From Miltoncostaea sp963762825 (GTDB lineage Bacteria; Actinomycetota; Thermoleophilia; Miltoncostaeales; Miltoncostaeaceae), in the NCBI GenBank assembly GCA_963762825.1, contig CAVXLZ010000001.1, positions 124,001 through 188,000 of the forward strand: 64,000 nucleotides of DNA. Reading direction: 5' to 3'. This document shows, piece after piece, positions 52,016-61,870 of the stretch. The position numbers and the translations under genes are program-made. Position 1 is the first letter of the stretch. Each line of letters opens with the position of its first letter. A model generated the notes under the pieces. It was given only the letters and a program-made list of their open reading frames with translations. It was not told where the DNA came from and ran no database searches.

Positions 52016-52753
52016 TCAATAGAGATGCCCCACGGCCGGCGAGGGGGGCGGTGGCTCGCGGCGCCCCGCCAGGAAGGGCGTGATGAGGACCGCGCCCGCG
52101 ACGAAGCCTCCGATGTGGGCCATGTAGGCGACACCGCCGCCTCCCGAGGTGGACGCATCGCCCAGGTACACGAACTGGAGAGCGAAGTAGATGGCGAGCC
52201 ATATCCACGCGGCCAGCCGGAAGGGAAGGAAGACCAGCGGCAGCACGACGGTCCAGATGCGCACCCGCGGGTAGAGCACGAGATAGGCCCCGAGAACCCC
52301 CGATATCGCTCCGGAGGCGCCGATCAGGGGTACCGCGCTGCTCGGATCGACGATCGCCTGCGCGATGCCGGCGAGCGCACCGCAGATCAGGAAGAAGGGG
52401 AGGAACCTGATCCTTCCGAGGCGATCCTCGATGTTGTTGCCGAAGACCCATAGGAAGAGCATGTTGAAGACCAGGTGGAGGATGTCGCCGTGGAGGAACT
52501 GGCTCGTCACGAGCCCCAGGAGCCGGTCCTGGCGCTGGTTGATCTGCTGGCATGCGTCGGCGTCCGGTTGCTCGCCGTTCACCAGGTGGTCGGCCACCAG
52601 GCCGTATTCGCAGATGAAGGCCTGCTGGCTGGCGGCCGTGCCGTCGTCGGGCTTGCTGGACTGGAAGAGGAAGACCAGCGCGCACGCCGAGATGATGCCG
52701 ATCGTCAGGATTGAGGGGCGCCGCGTCGGGTTGACGTCCTTCAGCGGGATCAC
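52016..52753 (-). CDS. Rhomboid-family intramembrane serine protease
   Basis: A 245-residue polytopic protease that cleaves substrates inside the membrane. After a first helix (about 15-32) and a periplasmic loop of about 45 residues come the SQFLHGDILHLVFNMLFLWV segment (about 84-103) with the conserved HxxxN region, the catalytic serine in LIGASGAISGVLGAYL (about 144-159) and the catalytic histidine in AYMAHIGGFVAGAVL (about 209-223). The active dyad is complete. GTG 52753 lies eight bases after the argF stop, so it may be read through from argF. Confidence 0.92.
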   Translation of the reverse strand: MIPLKDVNPTRRPSILTIGIISACALVFLFQSSKPDDGTAASQQAFICEYGLVADHLVNGEQPDADACQQINQRQDRLLGLVTSQFLHGDILHLVFNMLFLWVFGNNIEDRLGRIRFLPFFLICGALAGIAQAIVDPSSAVPLIGASGAISGVLGAYLVLYPRVRIWTVVLPLVFLPFRLAAWIWLAIYFALQFVYLGDASTSGGGGVAYMAHIGGFVAGAVLITPFLAGRREPPPPSPAVGHLY

Positions 52754-52761
52754 GCCCGGGT

Positions 52762-53718
52762 CTACTCTCTCGCGAGCGTGTGCGCGAGCAGCGCGGCCTG
52801 CGCGTGCATCCGGTTCTCCGCCTGATCCCAGACGGCCGACCGGGGTCCGTGGAGCACCTCATGGGTGATCTCGTCGCCGTGGTGGGCGGGAAGGCAGTGG
52901 AGCACCACGGCGTCGTCCGCCGCGCGATCGAGCAGTGCGCGGTCGATTCGGTAGGGCGTGAACGTGGTCCGCCGCCCGGCCTCGTCGCCTTCGTCTCCCA
53001 TGGAGACCCAGGTGTCCGTGTAGAGGGCCCGTGCACCCGCGACCGCCTCGTGCGGATCGGCGACCACCCGCACGGAGCCGCCGCGTTCGCGGGCGGATGC
53101 ATCGGCCCATCGGACGAGCGCGGGGTCGGGCGCGTAGCCCTCTGGGCAGGCCGCGGTGATCGCCATCCCGGTCAGCGCGCCGACGACCATGAGCGATGCG
53201 CAGACGTTGTTGCCGTCCCCGAGGTAGGCGACGCCCAGGCCCGCGAGTGCGCCGAAGCGCTCGCGCAAGGTCTGGGCATCGGCGAGCGCCTGGCAGGGGT
53301 GGTGCGCGTGAGTCAGGCCGTTGATCACGGGAACGCCCGCATGGCGATCGAGTTCGAGCAGCGTCTCGTGGGGCCCCGTGCGCAGCATGATGGCGTCGGC
53401 CATTCGTCCCAGCACCTTGGCCGTGTCCTCGATGGTCTCACCTCGCCCGAGCTGCATGTCGGCGGGAGAGAGCACCATGCTGGCACCCCCGAGCCTCGCG
53501 ATCCCGCTGATGAAGGAGACGCGCGTGCGGGTGGAGGGGCGCTCGAAGATGAGGGCCACCACACGGTCCGCGAGCAGGCGGGGCCACGCTCCGGGAAGGG
53601 CCTTCAGGTGATCCGCCAGGTCGAGGATCGCCGCTACCGCCTCCGGCGGGTGGTTGCGCAGCGTCAGCAGGGAGCGTCCGACGAGCTGCGGATGGGGCGT
53701 GAAGGGGTCCCGGGACAT
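52762..53718 (-). CDS. argF: Ornithine carbamoyltransferase
   Basis: Makes citrulline from ornithine and carbamoyl phosphate in arginine synthesis. The 318-residue protein has the carbamoyl-phosphate loop FERPSTRTRVSF (about 56-67), the HPCQALADAQTL segment (about 138-149) and the ornithine loop VVLHCLPAHHGDEITHEVL (about 273-291), with the catalytic Cys. ATG 53718 is the right length; upstream open frame is an artefact. No other arg gene is close, so it is separate from an arginine operon. A TACACT hexamer lies eight bases upstream. Confidence 0.95.
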   Translation of the reverse strand: MSRDPFTPHPQLVGRSLLTLRNHPPEAVAAILDLADHLKALPGAWPRLLADRVVALIFERPSTRTRVSFISGIARLGGASMVLSPADMQLGRGETIEDTAKVLGRMADAIMLRTGPHETLLELDRHAGVPVINGLTHAHHPCQALADAQTLRERFGALAGLGVAYLGDGNNVCASLMVVGALTGMAITAACPEGYAPDPALVRWADASARERGGSVRVVADPHEAVAGARALYTDTWVSMGDEGDEAGRRTTFTPYRIDRALLDRAADDAVVLHCLPAHHGDEITHEVLHGPRSAVWDQAENRMHAQAALLAHTLARE

Positions 53719-53746
53719 GGCGGCGAAGTGTACTCGCGCGGCGTTT

Positions 53747-53771
53747 TCGGACGGTCGGGGGTGTCGTCCGA
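53747..53771. promoter_or_regulatory. Inverted repeat between argF and the diguanylate cyclase gene
   Basis: Seven-base arms TCGGACG (53747-53753) and CGTCCGA (53765-53771) with an 11-base spacer, just upstream of the TATCGT box (53781-53786) of the right-hand gene. It does not resemble an ARG box. Confidence 0.35.
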
Positions 53772-53812
53772 GGGTCGCTCTATCGTCGGAATCGTTGCAT
53801 TCGCCGGAGGCC

Positions 53813-54694
53813 ATGACCGTTCCGACAATCGTCAACGATCGCGACGAGCACGATGCTGACGCCGCGGCCCAGCGGCGGGCGATCCTCCTGGCGGCGGCGA
53901 TCGCCCTTCCCACCCTCCTCCTGCTGGTGGGAGTCGTCTCGGCATGGCCACTGTTCGCGCTGCCGCTCGCCCTCGCCCTCCCACTCGGCGGGCCACGGGG
54001 GATGGCGGCGGCAACCGCCTGCGCGGGGCTGACGGCGGCGTTCGTTTCGGGCCGCCCGGCGACGGATGGTGCAGCGATGGGCCTCGGGCTGGGAGCGTTC
54101 GTCGTCACCGGGCTCGCCGTGGGTGCCGGACACGCCGCCCAGTCGCGCGACGCCGAGCGGATCGCCAGCCTCTCGTTGACCGACCGCCTCACCGGGGTCC
54201 ACAACTATGCGTTCTTCGCCGACGCCCTCCCGCGCGAGTGCCGGCGGGCCGAGCGCTACGGCCTGTCGCTCTCGTTGGTCATCCTCGACCTCGACCGCTT
54301 CAAGAGCTTCAACGACCGCTGGGGCCACGATGCCGGCAACCGCCTCCTGGCGGCGGTGGGCGAGGTGATCCGGGCGAGCTCGCGCTCGTCGGACATCGCC
54401 GCCCGGTTCGGGGGAGAGGAGTTCGCCCTCATCGTCCCCGGCCCGGCCGAGGAGGCGATGGAGGCGGCCGAGCGGATCCGGATCGCCGTCGCCGCGACGA
54501 CGGTGCTCGTGGCGGGAGGCGATTCGGCCGGCACGACCATCTCCGCCGGAGTCGCCGACTTCGTCAACGGGAACGGGGACACCGGCGAACGTCTTCTCGA
54601 TCAGGCGGACAAGGCGCTGTACCACTCGAAGGCGAGCGGGCGCGATCGGGTCAGTCTGTTCGCCCCCGAGCACCGGTGGGCGGCCGCCTCGTAG
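53813..54694 (+). CDS. Membrane diguanylate cyclase (GGDEF)
   Basis: Makes the second messenger cyclic di-GMP. The 293-residue protein has an N-terminal membrane region with about four helices (about 23-110), a short helix, then a GGDEF domain from about residue 118 (SLTDRLTGVHNYAFFADAL). The catalytic motif is intact as GGEEF (about 203-207), and an inhibitory RxxD site (RSSD) lies five residues before it, so product feedback is likely. ATG 53813 has GGAGG very close. The TATCGT box at 53781-53786 implies a short leader. No sensor domain beyond the membrane part is visible. Confidence 0.93.
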   Translation: MTVPTIVNDRDEHDADAAAQRRAILLAAAIALPTLLLLVGVVSAWPLFALPLALALPLGGPRGMAAATACAGLTAAFVSGRPATDGAAMGLGLGAFVVTGLAVGAGHAAQSRDAERIASLSLTDRLTGVHNYAFFADALPRECRRAERYGLSLSLVILDLDRFKSFNDRWGHDAGNRLLAAVGEVIRASSRSSDIAARFGGEEFALIVPGPAEEAMEAAERIRIAVAATTVLVAGGDSAGTTISAGVADFVNGNGDTGERLLDQADKALYHSKASGRDRVSLFAPEHRWAAAS

Positions 54695-54728
54695 GCCATA
54701 AAAGCGCAGTTTACGGGTAATAACTCAG

Positions 54729-54747
54729 CCTCAGGTCGAGACTGAGG
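54729..54747. terminator. Short hairpin at the end of the PAP2 gene
   Basis: CCTCAG (54729-54734) and CTGAGG (54742-54747) with a seven-base loop, where the GGDEF and PAP2 genes converge. Confidence 0.35.
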
Positions 54748-55222
54748 TGCTACAGATCGCGTCCGTGAGGCGCGCGATCGCCACGCCCAGGGCGGCGCCG
54801 GCCGCGATGTCGCCCGGCTCGTGCTCAGCGGTGGCCACCCGCGAGAGCGATCCGATCGCCGCGGCCCCGGCGAGAGCGCGACCGATGCGCACCTCGCGGC
54901 ACGCGACGGCGGTGGCGATGGCGGCGGCGGCCGCGGCGTGGCGGCTCGGAAAGCCCGCCTCCGTCCGGGGCCCGGGGCGCCGCCGGCCGAGCCGGTCTCG
55001 CAGTGCCCGTGCGGCCATGGCGGAGGCGACACCGGCGGCGAGCGCGCGCATGCCGGTGCCGCGCCGCCGCCGGTCGGCGATCAGCAGTCCGACCACCACT
55101 CGGAAGGCCGGGCTCATCGTGGATGCGATCACCGCGGCGCCCGACCGGCCTCCCGGGATCGAGCCGACGCGGCTGCGGATGGCGTCTCCGAGACGCCTGT
55201 CGAACCGCGCGCAGCTCACCAT
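54731..55222 (-). CDS. PAP2-family phosphatase
   Basis: A 163-residue membrane phosphatase of the PAP2 superfamily, acting on lipid phosphates such as phosphatidic acid or polyprenyl diphosphates. The three motifs are visible: RRRPGP (about 79-84) for the Arg-Pro motif, FPSRHAAAAAA (about 91-101) replacing the usual PSGH with PSRH, and SRVATAEHEPGDIAAGAALG (about 129-148) for SRxxxxxHxxxD with its catalytic histidine. It is a short form. ATG 55222 follows TAGCCT by seven bases (55230-55235), so it is probably leaderless. It is divergent from the thioredoxin-like gene. Confidence 0.87.
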   Translation of the reverse strand: MVSCARFDRRLGDAIRSRVGSIPGGRSGAAVIASTMSPAFRVVVGLLIADRRRRGTGMRALAAGVASAMAARALRDRLGRRRPGPRTEAGFPSRHAAAAAAIATAVACREVRIGRALAGAAAIGSLSRVATAEHEPGDIAAGAALGVAIARLTDAICSTSVST

Positions 55223-55229
55223 CGCCCGA

Positions 55230-55235
55230 AGGCTA
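55230..55235 (-). promoter_or_regulatory. -10 box for the PAP2 gene
   Basis: TAGCCT on the minus strand, seven bases before ATG 55222. The divergent TlpA-type gene has the same hexamer at 55278-55283 or so. Confidence 0.5.
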
Positions 55236-55291
55236 CCCGGGGCGACCGGCGCGGCGCTCCCGCGTAAGGATCTGTTGGTAGCCTCGACGAC

Positions 55292-55819
55292 ATGCCGTAC
55301 CTCCGTCTCGTCGTCGTCGCCGCGGCCATCGCCGCGGCGGTCCTCGCCGCCGGGTGCGGGGCCGGCGGACTCGGGGCGAGCGGCGCGCAGCCGGTCAGGG
55401 AGACGGCCGAGCGCGCGCCTGCTCCGCCGGTGTCGGTCGCGGCCCTCGACGGCGGCCCGCCGGTCACCCTCGCCGACCGCCGCGGTACGCCCGTGGTCCT
55501 CAACTTCTGGGCGTCCTGGTGCGGGCCCTGCAGGGCGGAGACCCCCGCGCTGATCGCCTTCTCCAAGGCGAATCCGGACATCGGAGTCGTGGGTATCGCC
55601 GTGAACGACCGTCCGGCCGACAGCCGTCGCTTCGCGGACGAGTTCGACATCCCCTATTCGCTCGGGGTCAACCGCAGCGGAGACGTGGCCCGCTCCTTCG
55701 GGGCCACCGGGCTGCCCGTCACCGTCGTCATCGACGACAAGGGGCGGATCGCCGACACGCTCTTCGGCGAGATCACGCGCGAGCAGCTCGACGGCTACGC
55801 GGAGCAGCTCGGGCTCTAG
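55292..55819 (+). CDS. TlpA/ResA-type thioredoxin-like lipoprotein
   Basis: An extracytoplasmic thiol-disulfide oxidoreductase. The signal peptide ends in a lipobox LAAGC with Cys22, so the 175-residue protein is a lipoprotein. The redox motif is WASWCGPCRAETPAL (about 73-87), and the conserved cis-proline is in GATGLPVTVVIDDKG (about 136-150). The central insert around VVGIAVNDRPAD is typical of TlpA/ResA, used for reducing apocytochromes or other exported thiols. TAGCCT lies about seven bases before ATG 55292. It precedes tilS by 15 bases. Confidence 0.92.
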   Translation: MPYLRLVVVAAAIAAAVLAAGCGAGGLGASGAQPVRETAERAPAPPVSVAALDGGPPVTLADRRGTPVVLNFWASWCGPCRAETPALIAFSKANPDIGVVGIAVNDRPADSRRFADEFDIPYSLGVNRSGDVARSFGATGLPVTVVIDDKGRIADTLFGEITREQLDGYAEQLGL

Positions 55820-55822
55820 GAC

Positions 55823-55828
55823 GATAAT
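55823..55828 (+). promoter_or_regulatory. -10 box for tilS
   Basis: GATAAT six bases before GTG 55835, so tilS has its own leaderless start despite the close upstream gene. Confidence 0.6.
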
Positions 55829-55834
55829 CGCGCC

Positions 55835-57136
55835 GTGACGAGTTCCCTCGAGGCCCGTGTCGCGGAGCACTGCAGTCGCCACTCGCTGCTGCCCTCGGGT
55901 GCGCCGGTGCTCGCGATGGTCTCGGGCGGCCCCGACTCGATCTGCCTGATGCACCTGCTCTCCCGGCTCCACGACGGCCCGGTGGGCGTGCTGGCGATCG
56001 ACCACGGCCTGCGACCCGAGTCGGCCGATGAGTGCGCGGCGGTCGTCGCGGCGGCGCGGGCCCTCGGCCTGGCGGCGTCGGTGGAGTCGCTGCGGATGAC
56101 GCCGGGCGCGGGGGTCCAGGAGCGGGCGCGAGAGGGGCGCATCGCATCCGCGCTGGGCCACGCCGAGGCGGGTGGGTACGTGCGCATCGCGACCGGTCAC
56201 ACGGCTTCCGACCAGGCCGAGACCGTGCTCTTCCGGCTGGCTCGGGGCACCGGCCGCACCGGGGCGCTCGGCATCGCTCCGCGACGCGACGCGTTCATCC
56301 GCCCGCTGCTGATCCTCGATGCCGGCGAGACCCGTGAGTGGTGCGCGGAGCGGGGGATCGTCGTCGTGCAGGACCTCTCCAACGCGGATCCCCATTTCGC
56401 CCGTGCGCGGGTGCGCGCCGGGCTCCTGGAGTCGCTCGCTGCAGTTCATCCGGGGGCCGAGCGCCACGTGGCGGCCTTCGCCGAGATGCTGCGCGACGAG
56501 GCCGACATGCTCCGACCACTCGAGGACGCCGCGTGGGATCGGATCAGCGACGGCCCGGGCCTTCGGGTCGGCCCGCTCGCCGAGGAGCCCGAGGCCATGC
56601 GCCGGATCCTCGTGCGCCGCCTGGTCGTCGGCGCTGGGCTTCCGTCCGAGGCCCTCGCGTCCGCTGCGGTCGCTCGCATCCTCTCGCTGGTCGAACGCCC
56701 GGGTCGCCTCGTGCTGCCGGGGCGCGGGGTGGCGGCGATCGAACGCGGACGGCTCGTCGTCGTCGGACCTCCGGGGCCCGATCCGGAAGCCGCGCCCCTC
56801 GCGGTGCCGGGTGCCGTGACCTTCGGCGCCGCCGCGCTCACCGCCCGCGAGGGGGTCGGTGCGCCCCCCCTGCCACACAGGGTGGCCGTGCGCTGCGAGG
56901 GCCCGCTCACCGTGCGCTCGCCGCGCTCCGGCGACCGGCTGCCGCTTCGCGGCGGCGGACACGTCGCCGTCGGTCGCCTGCTCGCCGGCGACGGGGTACC
57001 GTCACGCTCGCGCGCCCGGGTGCCGGTCGTGGCGACACCCGAGCGCGTCGTCTGGGTGGCCGGGCACCGTGCCGCGGAGGACCTGTTGGTGATCGATCCC
57101 GGCCCCGCCGTGATCCTCGAGATGGAGGCCGTATGA
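55835..57136 (+). CDS. tilS: tRNA(Ile)-lysidine synthase
   Basis: Attaches lysine to C34 of the CAU tRNA-Ile so that it reads AUA. The PP-loop is VLAMVSGGPDSICLMHLL (about 25-42), followed by AIDHGLRPESADE (about 54-66) and the HTASDQAETVLFRLARGTG motif (about 123-141). A substrate-binding domain and a C-terminal TilS domain complete the 433 residues; the C-terminal part contains VRSPRSGDRLPLRG. GTG 55835 follows GATAAT by six bases. Its stop overlaps the hpt start (ATGA), as in many Gram-positive bacteria. Confidence 0.95.
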   Translation: MTSSLEARVAEHCSRHSLLPSGAPVLAMVSGGPDSICLMHLLSRLHDGPVGVLAIDHGLRPESADECAAVVAAARALGLAASVESLRMTPGAGVQERAREGRIASALGHAEAGGYVRIATGHTASDQAETVLFRLARGTGRTGALGIAPRRDAFIRPLLILDAGETREWCAERGIVVVQDLSNADPHFARARVRAGLLESLAAVHPGAERHVAAFAEMLRDEADMLRPLEDAAWDRISDGPGLRVGPLAEEPEAMRRILVRRLVVGAGLPSEALASAAVARILSLVERPGRLVLPGRGVAAIERGRLVVVGPPGPDPEAAPLAVPGAVTFGAAALTAREGVGAPPLPHRVAVRCEGPLTVRSPRSGDRLPLRGGGHVAVGRLLAGDGVPSRSRARVPVVATPERVVWVAGHRAAEDLLVIDPGPAVILEMEAV

Positions 57137-57669
57137 GCGACGAGGCAGCCGGAACGGTGGGCGAGGTCCTGATCTCTCAGGAGCAGCTCCAGCAGAAGAT
57201 CACGGAGATCGCCGCGCGGGTCTCGGAGGACTACGAGGGGCGCAGGATCCTGGTGATCGGGGTCCTGAAGGGCGCCATCTTCTTCATCTCCGACCTCGTG
57301 CGCCAGCTCTCCGTGCCGTGCGAGATCGATTTCATGGCCGTGTCGTCGTACGGCGCTTCCACGCATTCCTCGGGCGTCGTGAGGATCCTGAAGGACCTGG
57401 ACATCCCGATCGCCGGGCGGCACGTGCTGATCGTGGAGGACGTCATAGATTCCGGCCTGACCCTCTCCTACCTGCTGAAGAACCTCACCTCACGCGCCCC
57501 CGCCTCGCTGGAGATCTGCACCCTGCTCGCCAAGCCCGGGTACCGGCGGCTGAACATCACCGCCCGATACGTGGGCTTCGAACTGCCCGATGTCTTCGTG
57601 GTCGGCTACGGGCTCGATCATGCCGAGAGCTACCGCAACCTGCCCTACATCGCCGCCTTCGACGTGTAG
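57133..57669 (+). CDS. hpt: Hypoxanthine phosphoribosyltransferase
   Basis: Salvages hypoxanthine and guanine to IMP and GMP. The 178-residue protein has LVIGVLKGAIFFISDLVRQL (about 41-60), the flexible-loop Ser-Tyr SSYGASTHSSG (about 73-83), the PRPP motif VLIVEDVIDSGLTL (about 100-113) and VFVVGYGLDHAESYRNLPYI near the C-terminus. ATG 57133 overlaps the tilS stop. The tilS-hpt-ftsH order is conserved across Gram-positive bacteria. A short gap of 47 bases follows before ftsH. Confidence 0.96.
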   Translation: MSDEAAGTVGEVLISQEQLQQKITEIAARVSEDYEGRRILVIGVLKGAIFFISDLVRQLSVPCEIDFMAVSSYGASTHSSGVVRILKDLDIPIAGRHVLIVEDVIDSGLTLSYLLKNLTSRAPASLEICTLLAKPGYRRLNITARYVGFELPDVFVVGYGLDHAESYRNLPYIAAFDV

Positions 57670-57716
57670 TCCGGAGGCCCCGGAGGTCGCCGGAGCCGCT
57701 GCTATCGTCGGCCTTC

Positions 57717-59657
<1,941 letters not shown>

Positions 59658-59776
59658 CCTCCGGGCGTCCGTCTCCCGGTCCTCATCCGCCGGCGCGCCG
59701 CGACGACGACGGCGCTCCGCGCGCGGTGCAGATCATCTAGCCCGGGGGCAGCCCGCCCGCCGCCGGAGCATGCGCG

Positions 59777-59782
59777 TACCCT
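59777..59782 (+). promoter_or_regulatory. -10 box for folP
   Basis: TACCCT six bases before GTG 59789, so the fol genes start a new leaderless transcript after ftsH. Confidence 0.55.
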
Positions 59783-59788
59783 TGGCCG

Positions 59789-60622
59789 GTGTCCGACCCC
59801 CTCTCATGGCTCTCGGCCCCGTGCGTCATGGGGATCCTGAACGTCACCCCCGATTCCCTCTGGGGCGCCGACGGTCCGATCGCGCCGGGGCCGGCCCTGG
59901 AGAGGCTGCGCCGCATTGAGGACGAGGGAGCGGCGATCTGCGATGTCGGCGCCGAGAGCACCCGGCCCGGATCGGAGCCGGTCGGCGCGCGCGAGCAGTT
60001 GGCGCGGCTCGGCGGCGTGCTGCGGGCTCTGCGCGACGCGCCGCCGTCCATCGCGCTGTCGGTGGACACCTCCCTTGCCGCGGTGGCCGAGGCGGCGCTC
60101 GACGCGGGCGCGGTGCTCGTGAACGACGTCACCGCCGGCCGCGGCGATCCGGACCTGCTGCCGTTGGTGGCCGATCGGGGGGCCGCCGTCTGCCTGGTGC
60201 ACATGCGCGGCGCCCCGCGGAGCATGCAGAGCGATCCGCGGTACGGCGACGTTGTCGCCGAGGTCCGCGATGCCCTGGCGGAGCGCCTCGAGGCGGCGGT
60301 GGCGGCCGGCGTTCGTGAGGAGCGGGTGATCCTCGATCCGGGGATCGGATTCGGCAAGACGCTCGATCACAACCTCGCCCTGCTCGCGGGGATAGGCGAG
60401 CTCGGGGCGCTCGGGCGCCCGGTGCTGATCGGGGTGTCGCGCAAGAGCATGTTCGAGGGGCTCCTCGGGCGTCCGGTGGGGGAGCGGATGCCGGCCTCGG
60501 TGGCCGCCGGTCTCGCGGCCGTCGCCCGTGGGGCGGCGGTGCTGCGCGTACACGATGTGCGCGAGACGGTCGATGCCCTGCGCGTGTGGACGGCTGTGCA
60601 CGAGGCGGGGAAGGCGGCATGA
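59789..60622 (+). CDS. folP: Dihydropteroate synthase
   Basis: Joins p-aminobenzoate to hydroxymethyl-dihydropterin diphosphate in folate synthesis. The 277-residue protein has VMGILNVTPDSLWGAD (about 13-28), with the conserved Asn of loop 1, DVGAESTRPGSEPV (about 51-64), VNDVTAGRGDPDLL, VHMRGAPRSMQ, LDPGIGFGKTLDHNL and GVSRKSMFEGLLG, all diagnostic. It overlaps folB by four bases. The usual upstream folE gene (GTP cyclohydrolase I) is absent between ftsH and folP. Confidence 0.96.
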   Translation: MSDPLSWLSAPCVMGILNVTPDSLWGADGPIAPGPALERLRRIEDEGAAICDVGAESTRPGSEPVGAREQLARLGGVLRALRDAPPSIALSVDTSLAAVAEAALDAGAVLVNDVTAGRGDPDLLPLVADRGAAVCLVHMRGAPRSMQSDPRYGDVVAEVRDALAERLEAAVAAGVREERVILDPGIGFGKTLDHNLALLAGIGELGALGRPVLIGVSRKSMFEGLLGRPVGERMPASVAAGLAAVARGAAVLRVHDVRETVDALRVWTAVHEAGKAA

Positions 60623-60993
60623 GCGCGGACCGCCTGACCGTCATGCTCACCGGCCTCGAGGTGTTCGGGCGCCACGGCGTGTTCGCGGCTGAGACCGAGC
60701 TGGGCCAGAGGTTCGTGGTCGATCTGGAGATCACGCTCACCCACTCCGGGGCGAGCCGCTCCGACGCTCTCGCGGACACGGTCAACTACGCGGGTCTCTC
60801 CGACGATGTGGCCGCGATCGTGGGCGGCCCCCCGGTCGCCCTGCTCGAGCGCCTCGCCGGGATGATCGCCGACCGCGCGCTGGCGGAGCCACTGGCCGCC
60901 GAGGTCCTGGTGAGGGTCCGCAAGCCGCACGTGGCTCTGCCCCACGTCGTCGCAGAGACGGCGGTCACCCTGCGCCGCGGCGCAGGCCGCTAG
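60619..60993 (+). CDS. folB: Dihydroneopterin aldolase
   Basis: Cleaves dihydroneopterin to hydroxymethyl-dihydropterin. The 124-residue protein has MLTGLEVFGRHGVFAAETEL (about 9-28) with the catalytic Glu, QRFVVDLEITLTHSG, and near the C-terminus VLVRVRKPHVALPHV, where the Lys of RKPHV is the catalytic one. ATG 60619 overlaps folP, and its stop overlaps folK by one base. Confidence 0.95.
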   Translation: MSADRLTVMLTGLEVFGRHGVFAAETELGQRFVVDLEITLTHSGASRSDALADTVNYAGLSDDVAAIVGGPPVALLERLAGMIADRALAEPLAAEVLVRVRKPHVALPHVVAETAVTLRRGAGR

Positions 60994-61508
60994 TGCGCTT
61001 CTGGGTCGGGCTCGGCGCCAACCTCGGTGACCGGCGCGCCGCAATCGAGGCGGCCATCGCCTGGCTCGACCGCGAGGGCCGGGTCGAGGCCGTCAGCCAT
61101 CCCTACGAGACGGCGCCGCGCGACCTGCTGGAGCAGCCGGTCTTCCTGAACGCCGCCGCACGGGTGGTCAGCTCGCTCGCGCCACCGGACTTCCTCCGGT
61201 ACGTGAAGGGTCTCGAGCGCGAGCTGGGCCGAGATCCCGCCGGGGTGCGCTTCGGTCCCCGGGCGATCGACTGCGACCTGCTGCTGTGGGAGGGGGGCCG
61301 CTGGAGCGACGACGATCTGGAGATCCCGCACCCGCGGCTCGGCGAACGCCGCTTCGCGCTGCTGCCGCTCCTCGACATCGATCCCGATCTCGCGCTGCCC
61401 GAGGGAACCCCGCTCTCGGATCTCGAGGCGGCCCTCGACGCCGCTGAGCAGCCCGCCGAGCGGTTGGCCGCGCCGTTCGCGTGGAAGCCGGGACTGCGAG
61501 GGGCGTGA
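60993..61508 (+). CDS. folK: 2-amino-4-hydroxy-6-hydroxymethyldihydropteridine diphosphokinase
   Basis: Phosphorylates the pterin made by FolB so FolP can use it. The 171-residue protein has FWVGLGANLGDRRAAIEAAI (3-22) and the family signature FGPRAIDCDLLLW (about 87-99) with the RxxDxDLL residues, followed by IPHPRLGERRFALLPL. GTG 60993 overlaps the folB stop. These three genes form a coupled folate cassette. Confidence 0.95.
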   Translation: MRFWVGLGANLGDRRAAIEAAIAWLDREGRVEAVSHPYETAPRDLLEQPVFLNAAARVVSSLAPPDFLRYVKGLERELGRDPAGVRFGPRAIDCDLLLWEGGRWSDDDLEIPHPRLGERRFALLPLLDIDPDLALPEGTPLSDLEAALDAAEQPAERLAAPFAWKPGLRGA

Positions 61509-61510
61509 GA

Positions 61511-61516
61511 TATGAT
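61511..61516 (+). promoter_or_regulatory. -10 box for the DUF2469 gene
   Basis: TATGAT directly after the folK stop. Transcription would start near 61523, leaving a short leader with GAGGAG before ATG 61548. It argues against starting the gene at ATG 61512. Confidence 0.6.
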
Positions 61517-61547
61517 CGGCGGCCGTTCGAGTGGCGAGGAGCCCGGC

Positions 61548-61868
61548 ATGTCACACACCGATGAGCTCGAGGAGTACGACGCCGAACTCGAGCTGAGGCT
61601 GAAGCGCGAGTACGCCGACGTCTTCCCGCTCTTCCGGTTCTGCGTGCTGACCCAGGAGGCGACCTACCTCTGCAACCAGTTCCAGCGCGACTTCATGCCG
61701 CAGGCGTCCTACCCGTTCTTCCACATCACGATGGAGGACGTGTGGGTCTGGGACAAGAACCGGCCGACCCGCATCATCCCGAAGGTCGAGATCTACACGA
61801 CCCAGGACGTGACGGTGGAGATCCTGCGCGGCTCCGACGTGGCGGAGCCCAGCGACCGCGAGGGGTGA
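61548..61868 (+). CDS. DUF2469 family protein
   Basis: A 106-residue protein of a family I know only from actinobacteria, function unknown. It starts with a helical acidic part (ELEEYDAELELRLKREYADV) and continues with FPLFRFCVLTQEATYLCNQF and FFHITMEDVWVWDKNRPTRI, then VTVEILRG; the VWVWD-RP and T-ED patterns are family hallmarks. ATG 61548 is preceded by GAGGAG seven bases upstream. It sits between folK and coaX; its stop overlaps a possible GTG start of coaX. Confidence 0.9.
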   Translation: MSHTDELEEYDAELELRLKREYADVFPLFRFCVLTQEATYLCNQFQRDFMPQASYPFFHITMEDVWVWDKNRPTRIIPKVEIYTTQDVTVEILRGSDVAEPSDREG

Positions 61869-61870
61869 CG

